A stretch of 64,000 nt of DNA. Source: Ruminococcus flavefaciens. GTDB lineage: Bacteria; Bacillota; Clostridia; Oscillospirales; Ruminococcaceae. The notes under the pieces were generated by a model. That model ran no database searches, was not told where the DNA came from, and saw only the letters and a program-made list of their open reading frames with translations. Both the position numbers and the translations under genes were made by a program. The stretch's first letter is position 1. Each line of letters opens with the position of its first letter. The stretch is taken from contig SFMO01000081.1 in the NCBI GenBank assembly GCA_004554385.1, positions 61,765-125,764 of the forward strand, read 5' to 3'. Positions 51,808-60,031 of the stretch are shown here, one piece after another.

Positions 51808-53265
51808 TTATCTGTAGATAGAGCCGTCCTCGATGCTCTGGAGAACGCCTGAACAAAGCTGCTTCCACTGTGCAACTTCTGCCTCGTCGTAGGAGATTAC
51901 CTTCTTAGCCCATGTGGAACAATGTGCACATGCGTTAGGAGCTGTCTGACCCTCTTCGAGGATGTCGTTTACGCAGAGTGAATTAGCGCAGTTGTTGTTT
52001 TTGATAAAGTGCTCAAGGAAGCCGTCAAGCTTCTTGTTGTCAACATAGAGCTTAGGAAGATGCATTGTTCTTCCGTAAGACATCATAGCCTCTGGCTTGA
52101 GGTATTCCATCCATCTCATGATAGGAGCACCTGGAGGAGGACCTACAGGTGGCATACCTGCCGGAGGTGCTGTGATACCGTGTGCCTTTGCCCATTCCTC
52201 AGCTTCGCCCGGTCTTGGAGCTCTGCCTTCCATGATCCACGGAGGAGGACCGCCTGCCGGCATACCCATTGCAGGAGCTGCGCCTGCAGGAGCAGCCTGT
52301 GGCTGTGCAGAAGGAGTTCCGTCAGCATTTACGTTAGGATCCTTCTGGTCAGGGCGTGTTGCGATAGTCTTAGCCTGTGGCCAGTTAACGATGTCGAGAA
52401 GGTTGCCGTCGTAGGATTCTTCCATGTAGCCCTTAACAACTCTGTGGAGGAATTCTGTTGTTCTTGTTCTGTCGATGAGCTTGATAGAGAAGTGCTTGTT
52501 GCCTGTCTCTTCAGCAAGCTCTCTGTAGAAGTGAACGTCCTCAGGACGGATGAACTCTGCTGTAAGGATAGCAGCAGGGTGTGTTACCTTCTTATATGCA
52601 CAGTTTACAAGTGAATAGTCCATTGAGAACTTGTCAGGATCTGAGTGACCTACGAAGCAGCCGTGTGCAAGACGGAAAGGACATTCTCTGAGGCAGAGAT
52701 TGTTTGCTATTACACGGAGGTGAAGGTCTGTATCCTTGTACTGTGTGAGGAGCTTCTTGAGAAGATCGAATCTTCTGTTGAAGCCGTGGTCGAGAGTGAT
52801 CTCGTCTACGCCCCAGTTGCGCCAGTATTCAATGTGCTGGATAGTTGTAGGATAAGCATAAAGACCGAGTGTTACGAAAGCATCCTTGAATTCTCTCTTT
52901 ACGTACTTGATAAGGATAGGCGAATTCAGTGTGAATGCCTTGATACCCATATCATACATTGTGTGGAGGAAGTCACGGATCTTCTTGCCCATTACAGGGT
53001 CAAGCTCGTTCTGATCCATTGAAAGCGGGTTGATAAGATAGTTGAAAGTGATATCGCGCTTCTTGCACTCTTTTACGTAATCAGCAAGCTGATCGAGAGT
53101 GAAGTCGGGGATAATTGAAGCAGTACGGCCTCCGGGAAGTCCGTCATGCTTGAGCTTTCCAAAAAAACTTGTGATGGCATGCTTCTTGTCATACTGATCC
53201 ACGAAATCGAAGAGCTTGTAATCAAAGTTACAGCCAAGATCAAATGAAATGGAATCCTGATTCAT
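51808..53265 (-). CDS. U32-peptidase-like TIM-barrel protein with Pro/Ala/Gly-rich insert
   Basis: A 485-residue soluble protein. The first 310 residues read as a TIM barrel of the U32 peptidase/UbiU-UbiV type, with a Cys-rich stretch NLCLRECPFRLAHGC near residue 205 and more Cys later (NCAYKK, NNCANSLC, NACAHC). In UbiU/UbiV such Cys hold an iron-sulfur cluster; whether that applies here is inference. Between about residues 320 and 395 lies a low-complexity stretch rich in Pro, Ala, Gly and Met that looks inserted between the barrel and the C-terminal Cys region. No substrate can be given. It has its own consensus promoter, a long (about 155-base) leader and a terminator. Confidence 0.55.
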   Translation of the reverse strand: MNQDSISFDLGCNFDYKLFDFVDQYDKKHAITSFFGKLKHDGLPGGRTASIIPDFTLDQLADYVKECKKRDITFNYLINPLSMDQNELDPVMGKKIRDFLHTMYDMGIKAFTLNSPILIKYVKREFKDAFVTLGLYAYPTTIQHIEYWRNWGVDEITLDHGFNRRFDLLKKLLTQYKDTDLHLRVIANNLCLRECPFRLAHGCFVGHSDPDKFSMDYSLVNCAYKKVTHPAAILTAEFIRPEDVHFYRELAEETGNKHFSIKLIDRTRTTEFLHRVVKGYMEESYDGNLLDIVNWPQAKTIATRPDQKDPNVNADGTPSAQPQAAPAGAAPAMGMPAGGPPPWIMEGRAPRPGEAEEWAKAHGITAPPAGMPPVGPPPGAPIMRWMEYLKPEAMMSYGRTMHLPKLYVDNKKLDGFLEHFIKNNNCANSLCVNDILEEGQTAPNACAHCSTWAKKVISYDEAEVAQWKQLCSGVLQSIEDGSIYR

Positions 53266-53427
53266 GTTTACACATCTACCTTAAATTTTATTAAGGACTT
53301 ATACACATTGTAATAATAATTCCGCAGTATACGCCTGGAATAGCGCTATTTTCTAATGTTTTTCTTGATTTTCGTGCGTTATTTTGCGGTTTTTTGACTT
53401 TAATATCCGCTTTAGTCCCATATGAAA

Positions 53428-53456
53428 ATTATATCATCAATTCATAAAACTGTCAA
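53428..53456 (-). promoter_or_regulatory. Consensus sigma-A promoter of the U32-like gene
   Basis: On the minus strand, TTGACA (53451-53456), a 17-bp spacer and TATAAT (53428-53433). Confidence 0.8.
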
Positions 53457-53616
53457 TGAATCATCTGCAACTTATTGAATGGGCAAAGCAGTGCTTTTTT
53501 GTAAATAATTGCCAATGAAAGGCGTAAAAGCTTGTGATTCAACGAAAATACGGTAAATTTTTAACATGCTCCGCGGATTTACTTACAGGATAACAGAACG
53601 TATTTTCTCAAAGCTC

Positions 53617-53665
53617 TTGACAAGAACAAATGTGCGTGATATAATATTTGCAGAACAGACGTTCT
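53617..53665 (+). promoter_or_regulatory. Promoter with LexA (SOS) box for the Y-family polymerase
   Basis: TTGACA (53617-53622), a 17-bp spacer and TATAAT (53640-53645). Directly downstream is AGAACAGACGTTCT (53652-53665), which matches the Gram-positive LexA consensus CGAACRNRYGTTYC at all but the outermost positions. Bound LexA would block transcription start. Confidence 0.8.
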
Positions 53666-53680
53666 CGAAGGAGGGAGACA

Positions 53681-55183
53681 ATGGAGAAAACGTATATCGC
53701 TATAGACCTGAAATCATTCTACGCTTCGGTGGAGTGCGTTGACAGAGGACTGGACCCTCTTGACACCAATCTTGTGGTAGCAGATAAGAGCCGCACGGAC
53801 AAGACTATTTGTCTTGCAGTGACTCCGTCTCTGAAGGCTTGCGGTATAGGCGGACGTCCGAGGCTTTTCGAGGTTGTGGCACAGGTGGCTGATGTGAATG
53901 CTGCAAGAAGATACAAAGCTCAAGGGCGGAGATTCAGCGGAAAGTCGTGCAGTGCCGCTGAACTTGCTGCTGACAGTTCACTGGAGCTGGACTATATCAT
54001 CGCACCGCCGAGAATGGCGCTGTATATAGCCTGCAGCACCAGAATATACCAGATATATCTGAAATATGTGGCTCCCGAGGATATACACGTCTACTCAATA
54101 GACGAGGTGTTCATAGACGTGACGGCGTATCTTGACACCTACCATATGACCGCTCACGAGCTTGCCGTGACTATGATACGTGATGTGCTGAAGAATACAG
54201 GCATAACTGCTACCGCAGGCATCGGCACTAATCTTTACCTGTGCAAGATAGCTATGGACATCGTGGCGAAGCGTATGACTCCCGACAAGGACGGTGTGCG
54301 CATTGCGGAGCTGGACGAGATGTCCTACAGACAGCTCATGTGGGAGCACCGTCCCCTGACGGATTTCTGGCGTGTGGGAAGGGGCTACGCAAACAAGCTG
54401 GAGCACCACGGCATGTTTACTATGGGGGATGTGGCGAGAATGTCCACTTCGGATTTCGGCGAAAGAGTGCTGTATAAGCTGTTTGGGGTGAATGCGGAGC
54501 TGCTGATAGACCATGCCTGGGGCTGGGAACCCTGCACTATTGCCGATATCAAGGGCTATCGCCCCGAGACCAACAGCATAAGCTCGGGGCAGGTGCTCAC
54601 GGAGGCTACCGAGCCCGATACGGCAAGGCTCATAACATGGGAAATGGCGGATATGCTGTCTCTTGAGCTTGCAGGCAAGGGGCTTGTCACCGACCAGATA
54701 ACGCTCACTATCGGCTATGATGTGGAGAATCTCCGCAGAGATGATATTATGCGGAGCTATAAGGGCAGGGTGGTACTTGACCACTATGGCAGGGCAGTGC
54801 CTGTGCATGCCCACGGCACCGCTAATCTTGAGCTTCCTGTGTCATCATCGAAGCTTATTTCAGAGGCAGCTGTGGAGCTCTTTGACCGTATCACCGACGG
54901 ACTTCTTCTTGTGCGCAGGATAACTATATGCGCCAACAGGGTAGTACCTGCGGAGTCCGTCCGCGAGGAGTGCCGACAGCTGGACTTCTTCACCGATTTT
55001 GAGGAAGAGGAGTGCCGCCGTAACAGAGCAGAGACGGCGCTGAAACGTGAGAACAGCCTTCAGCTTGCTATGCTTGGGATAAAGGCGAAATACGGAAAGA
55101 ATGCGGTGCTTCGCGGTACGAATTTCTGTGACGGAGCTACTGCACGTTCGCGGAATCAGCAGATAGGCGGACACAGGGCGTGA
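53681..55183 (+). CDS. Y-family DNA polymerase (UmuC/UvrX-like)
   Basis: A 500-residue translesion polymerase. The first catalytic Asp is in YIAIDLKSFYASVECV and the second acidic pair is in VYSIDEVFIDV. Helix-hairpin-helix and little-finger regions follow (WRVGRGYANKLEHHGM). Length and sequence fit the UmuC/UvrX group of Firmicutes rather than the shorter DinB. The start at 53681 is set by GAAGGAGGG and lies just after the LexA box, so it is probably induced by DNA damage. A YolD-like gene follows, a pairing seen with these polymerases. Confidence 0.92.
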   Translation: MEKTYIAIDLKSFYASVECVDRGLDPLDTNLVVADKSRTDKTICLAVTPSLKACGIGGRPRLFEVVAQVADVNAARRYKAQGRRFSGKSCSAAELAADSSLELDYIIAPPRMALYIACSTRIYQIYLKYVAPEDIHVYSIDEVFIDVTAYLDTYHMTAHELAVTMIRDVLKNTGITATAGIGTNLYLCKIAMDIVAKRMTPDKDGVRIAELDEMSYRQLMWEHRPLTDFWRVGRGYANKLEHHGMFTMGDVARMSTSDFGERVLYKLFGVNAELLIDHAWGWEPCTIADIKGYRPETNSISSGQVLTEATEPDTARLITWEMADMLSLELAGKGLVTDQITLTIGYDVENLRRDDIMRSYKGRVVLDHYGRAVPVHAHGTANLELPVSSSKLISEAAVELFDRITDGLLLVRRITICANRVVPAESVREECRQLDFFTDFEEEECRRNRAETALKRENSLQLAMLGIKAKYGKNAVLRGTNFCDGATARSRNQQIGGHRA

Positions 55184-55248
55184 AATATCACGACGGCACA
55201 TTGTTTTTGATGATAATGAGTTGACTAAGCACGGAAGGAGGTTTCAAC

Positions 55249-55650
55249 ATGTCGGAGCAGTATAACGATATAATAAATATGCCGCATCATGTCTCACAGC
55301 GCAGACCTCAGATGTCACGGCGGAACCGTGCGGCGCAGTTCGCGCCGTTTGCGGCTCTTACAGGCTATGAGGATGCCATTGACGAGTCGGCAAGGCGTAC
55401 TGATGCCAAAGCCGAGCTCTGCGAGGACGATGCTGCGGAGCTGAACAAAAAAATAAAGCTCCTTGGCGCACGTATCGCCGCAGAGCCCTGCTGTGAGGTC
55501 ACTTATTTTGTTCCCGATAAACATAAAAGCGGCGGCAGATATGTCGCCGTTTCGGGAAATGTACGTCTTATCGAGGAGGCGTCGCGTCAGCTGGTGTTCT
55601 GCAGCGGACTGCGCATACCACTTGATGATATAACAGATATCTCCATATAA
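55249..55650 (+). CDS. YolD-like family protein
   Basis: A 133-residue protein with the YolD-like signature (HHVSQRRPQMSRRNRAAQFA, PFAALTGYEDAI). YolD-like proteins occur next to Y-family polymerases and may act as UmuD analogues; that role is inference. GGAAGGAGG precedes the ATG. It is very likely co-transcribed with the polymerase under the same SOS control. No clear terminator follows. Confidence 0.85.
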   Translation: MSEQYNDIINMPHHVSQRRPQMSRRNRAAQFAPFAALTGYEDAIDESARRTDAKAELCEDDAAELNKKIKLLGARIAAEPCCEVTYFVPDKHKSGGRYVAVSGNVRLIEEASRQLVFCSGLRIPLDDITDISI

Positions 55651-56600
55651 AGAGCAACAGCCCTATCCCCCGCCCAAAGGAGATAAGACTGTTCTGATTT
55701 GCCCTCTTACAAATGGAAGGATAGCAAAAAAAGGAATTAACAACAATATATCACAAAGACCGCCTATAGTCTTTGTAAAGGTTTTTGTTTAACGATCTCT
55801 GCGTGATACTGTAAGATCCGTCTTTCCTGAGCTATCCGGTCAGGAACTTCGGAAACAGCAAACCCGAATGCAGGTGAGGGGAGTATAGTGCAGAGTCTCC
55901 CCGCCTGCGGGTCTGTTGACTTGAAAGGAAGCTGATGGGGAATCAGCATTTATGCGGTGAGCCGTGAGAGGCGGCTCTTCCGTTTGTTAACGGAGCTGTG
56001 AGAGCAGCTCATATATAGATGTCTGTAACAATATTTCCGCTCATTTTTTCGGCGAGGACAAAGGAGAACGGGAGAGGGGCCGTTCTTCCTTTGTTCCATT
56101 GGACTATGCCTCGTCGTTAGTGAAGCCTTTAACGCTCTCGGTGCAGAGAGACGTGCGTGAAAGCTTCGTCAGGGTAAGCAATGTCATGTCGGACCTGCCT
56201 GCGGTCCGTATGCAGAAAAGCTGCATTTATGTATATCCTGCCGGCAGAAAATGCGGAAAAAACAGCGCCGTATGTCAAAAGCTGTTATTATGGGAGGGGA
56301 AACAGTCTTGCGGTGCCGTTCTTTCCCGGAATTTCTGCATAGAGGGTTGGATGAGGATATTCCCCTGGCAGGAATAGGAGCAATAATACTCACTGAACTG
56401 CTTCGGAGTTTATCCCGATAAACAATATTCAATTTTATCACTCCAAATTTAATATCCCGAATAGCAAACTCTTATTGCTATATATTTATTATAAATAAAA
56501 TGTGAATTGATAACAACCTATAAAATAAATATTAGGTGGAAAAAATGAGGGAAATAATGTAACTCTGCACAATACAGGTAGACTTTTTACCATAAAATTA
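55651..56600. other. Gene-poor stretch with a cluster of hairpins; possible structured RNA
   Basis: No convincing coding region is seen. Between 55755 and 56097 there are several stems in a row. A 7-bp stem lies at 55824-55846. A long interrupted hairpin at 55855-55916 has ACAG, ACCC, GCAGG and GGGGA pairing with TCCCC, CCTGC, GGGT and CTGT. GAGCCG/CGGCTC is at 55959-55977, CCGTT/AACGG at 55980-55993, and GAGCTG/CAGCTC at 55993-56010. A 16-bp bulged hairpin spans about 56056-56098. Three of the loops contain GAGAG. The rest, 56400-56600, is AT-rich with nothing recognisable. It matches no RNA family that I know. Confidence 0.45.
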
Positions 56601-56640
56601 GCCCGTACTGTCAAAAAGTAATAAACAGTACGGGCGTTTT
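56601..56640. terminator. Terminator next to the Thr-rich protein gene
   Basis: GCCCGTACTGT (56601-56611) pairs with ACAGTACGGGC (56625-56635). T-rich sequence is stronger on the plus side (GTTTTTAT) but it also follows the minus-strand gene ending at 56640. Confidence 0.65.
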
Positions 56641-58166
56641 TATATTGTTTTGAGTTTCCTTACGAGTTCGTCTGCTTCTTCAGTGCCTATGTCTATGGTG
56701 TATTTCAGATAGAACAGGTCGACTTCCAGCTTGCCGTCGTTGGTTATATAGATATGTCCGAGCTGTAGGTAATGATCGGGACTTGATAAATAATACGACA
56801 GCTCTATTTCGATAGCTCCTTTAACGTAGCTGAGGTCGCGTTCCGGCGGTTTGATACCGTTCTTTTGTGCCATATAGACCTGTGAGCTGAATGATGTACC
56901 GGTAATTTCCAGTTTCTTGTCTCTGTAGCTCTTCAGCAGTTCGTTGACAGCTTTTTCATCAGAAACTGTGCGGTAGCTGCCTGAAGAAGCGTTGTAAAAG
57001 CTTCTTGTTTTCAGGTTATCATCAGATTTGATACCGTCAAGAAGGTCGCCGAAGGTCTCGGGACTCCATACTTCGTTAACACCGAGGTATCCGTAGTAGC
57101 CGTCTGTGTAGACATAGCACATAAAGTCTGGATCAAGGTCGGGGTGGGCATATATATTAAATGTCATGTCAAGATCTTCATCGTATTCGCTTCCGAGATA
57201 TCTGCCGAAAAGATCCTTATCTGCTCTTGTACCTGTGGTTTGGTAGTATTTGCCTTCAAAGTGGAATCCTGTGAGACTTGTTGTGGTGCTGGTCGTTGCG
57301 ACTGTGGTCGTTGTAGTGGAAGTGGTGGTATGATAGGTGTGCACCGCGGTAGTGGTGGTATTTGTGGCAACAGGCGACATGTCATGGGTCGTTTGCGGAA
57401 CCGGTAAAAATGTTCCCGTAACGGTGGTATAGATCCTGGTGGTAGTGCGGTAGGTTGTGGTCGTGCGGTAGGTGTTGGTATAGCGCGTTGTAGTAGTAGT
57501 GGTCCGCGGAACGGTCATATCTGCTGATCTTGAGGTGGTGTGCGCATATGTGGTGGTAGTATTGCGGCGCGTGGTTGCGGGATGAGCAGAGGTGGTTCTT
57601 GAAGCTGTGGTCGTGCGCGATGGTGCAGGATCTGTTCTGTTGTTTGCGGTGGTGGTCCTTGCTGTGGTGGTTTTGCGCGAAGTAGTGGTTACAGCGGATG
57701 TGTGCCGTGTAACAGTTATATCCATATGCGAGTAGGTCGTCGGAAGGGGAGCATCTGATATATTGCCTCCTGCTGTGCGTGAGGTAACAACGGAATGATG
57801 ATCTCCGCTGCCTGATACGGCTGCAGTAGTTGACACATTCTGAGCAGGCATACCGTCGTTATGATCGTGGGTGGCGGTGGCTGTTGTAACTGATACAGCA
57901 GGGAGCATAGTCACGCCGTTTTCATCTGTTTCAGGCGGAGCGGTGGTATTTGCTTCCGTAACGTTGAACTGAGATTTATCAGGAGAAGGAGCTAAGGTCT
58001 TGAGTGAGTCGGTGCGCCAGATATTGAAGCTTACAAGTACCATAAGGCAGCAGCTGAGGGCTACAGCTGAGCGCTTTATGAAAAGTTCTTTTTTGCGCTT
58101 CTTTTCTTCTAAGTATTCATTTCTGCGCCGAAAAACACTGCGAGCGACATCTTTATAGTCTTTCAT
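56640..58166 (-). CDS. Anti-sigma-like membrane protein with Thr-rich extracellular linker
   Basis: A 508-residue protein. The first 27 residues are charged and cytoplasmic (MKDYKDVARSVFRRRNEYL), then one transmembrane helix (SAVALSCCLMVLVSFNIW). Next is a roughly 230-residue linker in which Thr runs dominate (TTTTTTRYTNTYRTTTT), then a folded C-terminal domain of about 200 residues (FHFEGKYYQTTGTRAD onward) not recognised. A Thr-rich linker of this type is often O-glycosylated outside the cell. It overlaps the ECF sigma gene upstream by 14 bases and shares the N-terminal KDYKD motif with the anti-sigma-like protein at 7645-9411. The ATG at 58166 is set by AAGGAGGG. Confidence 0.68.
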   Translation of the reverse strand: MKDYKDVARSVFRRRNEYLEEKKRKKELFIKRSAVALSCCLMVLVSFNIWRTDSLKTLAPSPDKSQFNVTEANTTAPPETDENGVTMLPAVSVTTATATHDHNDGMPAQNVSTTAAVSGSGDHHSVVTSRTAGGNISDAPLPTTYSHMDITVTRHTSAVTTTSRKTTTARTTTANNRTDPAPSRTTTASRTTSAHPATTRRNTTTTYAHTTSRSADMTVPRTTTTTTRYTNTYRTTTTYRTTTRIYTTVTGTFLPVPQTTHDMSPVATNTTTTAVHTYHTTTSTTTTTVATTSTTTSLTGFHFEGKYYQTTGTRADKDLFGRYLGSEYDEDLDMTFNIYAHPDLDPDFMCYVYTDGYYGYLGVNEVWSPETFGDLLDGIKSDDNLKTRSFYNASSGSYRTVSDEKAVNELLKSYRDKKLEITGTSFSSQVYMAQKNGIKPPERDLSYVKGAIEIELSYYLSSPDHYLQLGHIYITNDGKLEVDLFYLKYTIDIGTEEADELVRKLKTI

Positions 58167-58713
58167 ACTCAAAGCCCTCCTTTTCAAGCTTTGATCTCAG
58201 CGCCTGTTTGGCTCTGTACAGAAGGTTTTCGATCTGACGGCAGTTTTTTTTCATTACCCTTGCTGCCTCAGAATTGCTCAGATCCTCAAAAAATATGAGG
58301 TAGAGCACCTGTCTGTAATCGGAGTTAAGGGACTCCATAGCCCTGTGAAGCGAGATCTTCTGTTCTTCACGAAGGTATTCCTTTTCGATGCTGCGCTCAT
58401 CGGAAATATCGCCGTATTCCTCAATAGGCTTGTCGGATATGCGCGACATTTTACGCATACCGTCTATAGCCGTATTGCGGGCGATAGTGAATAACCATGT
58501 CTTGAAGGAACTGCGTCCCGAAAATCTCGGCTTCTTTGCAGCGATCCTGAAGAAGGTGTCCTCCATGTATTCCTCGGCGAGGCTGAAGCTGCCTGTGATG
58601 CCGCAGAGATACAGGATCACGCCATCCTTATAGTCGCAGATCATATCGACCAAGGCGGTGTCGTCGCCCTCGAGATAGCGGCGATAGTATAATTCACCTT
58701 TGTCTTTGTCCAT
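58153..58713 (-). CDS. ECF-type RNA polymerase sigma factor
   Basis: A 186-residue ECF sigma factor. Region 2 covers EEYMEDTFFRIAAKKPRFSG and SFKTWLFTIARNTAIDGMRK. Region 4 has LIFFEDLSNSEAARVMKKNC as its helix-turn-helix. The start at 58713 is set by AAGGGGG six bases before; the longer frame covers the presumed promoter. It is co-transcribed and overlaps with the membrane protein downstream. The motif ATTCCGCGTTCTCA upstream (58761-58774) is shared with the other ECF operon in this window. Confidence 0.9.
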   Translation of the reverse strand: MDKDKGELYYRRYLEGDDTALVDMICDYKDGVILYLCGITGSFSLAEEYMEDTFFRIAAKKPRFSGRSSFKTWLFTIARNTAIDGMRKMSRISDKPIEEYGDISDERSIEKEYLREEQKISLHRAMESLNSDYRQVLYLIFFEDLSNSEAARVMKKNCRQIENLLYRAKQALRSKLEKEGFEYERL

Positions 58714-58760
58714 GAGCGCCCCCTTTCTGAAGGATGATCCGCTCTCATTTATTAGACGAA

Positions 58761-58774
58761 TGAGAACGCGGAAT
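58761..58774 (-). promoter_or_regulatory. Candidate ECF promoter element
   Basis: ATTCCGCGTTCTCA on the minus strand, about 50 bases before the sigma start. It is the counterpart of 9936-9948. No good sigma-A promoter is evident here. Confidence 0.35.
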
Positions 58775-58822
58775 CTCTCACTAAAAATCAGATAAATCTG
58801 CCGACAGCAGTATGCGGCAGAA

Positions 58823-58851
58823 TAAAAAAAGGCGGACAAACTGTCCGCCCG
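58823..58851 (-). terminator. Terminator after spoVS
   Basis: GGCGGACA (58831-58838) pairs with TGTCCGCC (58842-58849), followed on the minus strand by T7. Confidence 0.85.
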
Positions 58852-58868
58852 ATTGGTGTCATTACCGA

Positions 58869-59129
58869 TTATCTCTGTTCACAGATGAGCTTGATAGCAG
58901 TTCTTTCTTCACCGTCGATCTGAATGTTTGCAAAAGCAGGAATACAGATAAGGTCTATGCCGATAGGAGCCAGATATCCCCTTGCGATAGCGATCGCCTT
59001 GACTGCCTGATTTGCCGCTCCAGCACCAACTGCCTGAACTTCAACAGCCTTCTGTTCTCTGATCACACCGGCAATAGCTCCGGCTACAGAATTCGGTGAT
59101 GAATGTGATGATACTTTCAGAATTTCCAT
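58869..59129 (-). CDS. spoVS: Stage V sporulation protein S
   Basis: An 86-residue SpoVS. MEILKVSSHSSPNSVAGAIA, AVGAGAANQAVKAIAIARG and DLICIPAFANIQIDGEERTA are near-identical to the family. SpoVS is an Alba-like protein needed at stage V of sporulation in Bacillus, but it also persists in non-sporing species. The start at 59129 follows AGGAGGG. It lies downstream of ymdB, as in Bacillus, with a possible promoter of its own between them. Confidence 0.95.
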   Translation of the reverse strand: MEILKVSSHSSPNSVAGAIAGVIREQKAVEVQAVGAGAANQAVKAIAIARGYLAPIGIDLICIPAFANIQIDGEERTAIKLICEQR

Positions 59130-59145
59130 TACAAATAACCCTCCT

Positions 59146-59174
59146 GATATAAATATTTGTACGTTTAATGTCAA
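59146..59174 (-). promoter_or_regulatory. Possible promoter of spoVS
   Basis: On the minus strand, TTGACA (59169-59174), a 17-bp spacer and TATATC (59146-59151). The start site would fall on the ribosome binding site, leaving almost no leader, so read-through from ymdB remains possible. Confidence 0.35.
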
Positions 59175-59251
59175 ATGCCTTTAGGCTATTGTACAAATAT
59201 ATTATAACTTATAAATCCTCAAAAAGCAAGTAGTTTTATAAAATTTGTAGA

Positions 59252-60022
59252 CTATCTTATAATTATTCTATTTATTTTGTGCGATTTGCCATCTTTTTCA
59301 TTAAAATCAACTATTGTTCCACAAAGGAAGCAAGCGCCCTCAGCCTCCTGAAATTTCACAGGCATCCTGAATCTAAGGCGATTTATAGCCGATTCTGTGT
59401 CCACTCCCAGACAGGAAAGCTCGGGACCGACCATGCCTACGTCGGTGATGTAGGCAGTATGTCCGCCAAGAATACATTCGTCAGCAGTCTGAACATGTGT
59501 GTGTGTTCCGAAAACACCGCTTACCCTGCCTGTGAGGTAATGTCCCATGGCTTTTTTCTCGGATGTGGCTTCGGCATGGAAGTCAAGGAAAATGTTGGGA
59601 GTGTCGATAGTTTCGAGTATTTCGTCAATTTTGGTAAAGGGGTTGTCAAGGGGATCCATATAGACTGTGCCCATAAGATTTATGACAGCCACGGAATATG
59701 CTCCCATATCCAGTGTACGGACACCGCTTCCCACACAGCCTCCCTCGGGGTAATTTGCAGGGCGGACGATGTAGTCCTCTTCGAAGATGTCCATAGCCTC
59801 TCTGCGTCGGAAGGCATGGTTTCCGGTAGTAATTATATCCGCACCTGCACGGATAATGGAATCGGCTGAGCTCCGCGAAACGCCGTTTCCCTGAGCGGAG
59901 TTCTCGCCGTTTACGACAGTGATATCGATGTTGTGTTCACGCTTTATGCCGCTGAGCTTTGATGCAAGGAAATCACAGCCTGCCCTGCCTACAACGTCAC
60001 CAATAAAAAGAAGTCTCTTCAT
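59252..60022 (-). CDS. ymdB: YmdB-family 2',3'-cyclic nucleotide phosphodiesterase
   Basis: A 256-residue metallophosphoesterase (TIGR00282 type). The metal ligands lie in FIGDVVGRAG, NGENSAQGNGV, TTGNHAFRRREA, DFHAEATSEK and GTHTHVQTADE, in family order. In Bacillus YmdB hydrolyses cyclic nucleotides and affects biofilm and sporulation decisions. It sits between a DUF4236 gene (nine bases upstream) and spoVS. Confidence 0.93.
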   Translation of the reverse strand: MKRLLFIGDVVGRAGCDFLASKLSGIKREHNIDITVVNGENSAQGNGVSRSSADSIIRAGADIITTGNHAFRRREAMDIFEEDYIVRPANYPEGGCVGSGVRTLDMGAYSVAVINLMGTVYMDPLDNPFTKIDEILETIDTPNIFLDFHAEATSEKKAMGHYLTGRVSGVFGTHTHVQTADECILGGHTAYITDVGMVGPELSCLGVDTESAINRLRFRMPVKFQEAEGACFLCGTIVDFNEKDGKSHKINRIIIR

Positions 60023-60031
60023 GGGCAGTAC

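Noticed and set aside
52009..52614. Plus-strand open frame of 201 codons
   Set aside because: It is antisense to the U32-like gene. The Cys/Arg/Ser-rich composition is that of a shadow.
54095..54814. Minus-strand open frame of 239 codons
   Set aside because: It is antisense to the Y-family polymerase and has no domain.
55824..56010. RNase P RNA, tmRNA, 6S RNA or cobalamin riboswitch
   Set aside because: The conserved core sequences of these RNAs are not found. Only generic hairpins are seen.
55959..56010. Second group II intron domain V (GAGCCGT start)
   Set aside because: The stem closes as a simple 6-bp hairpin, without the 34-base length, GAAA-type loop or CGGTTC end of domain V.
56099..56377. 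Plus-strand open frame of 92 codons in the gene-poor stretch
   Set aside because: It starts at a TTG without a ribosome binding site and overlaps the end of the hairpin cluster. No domain or bias supports it.
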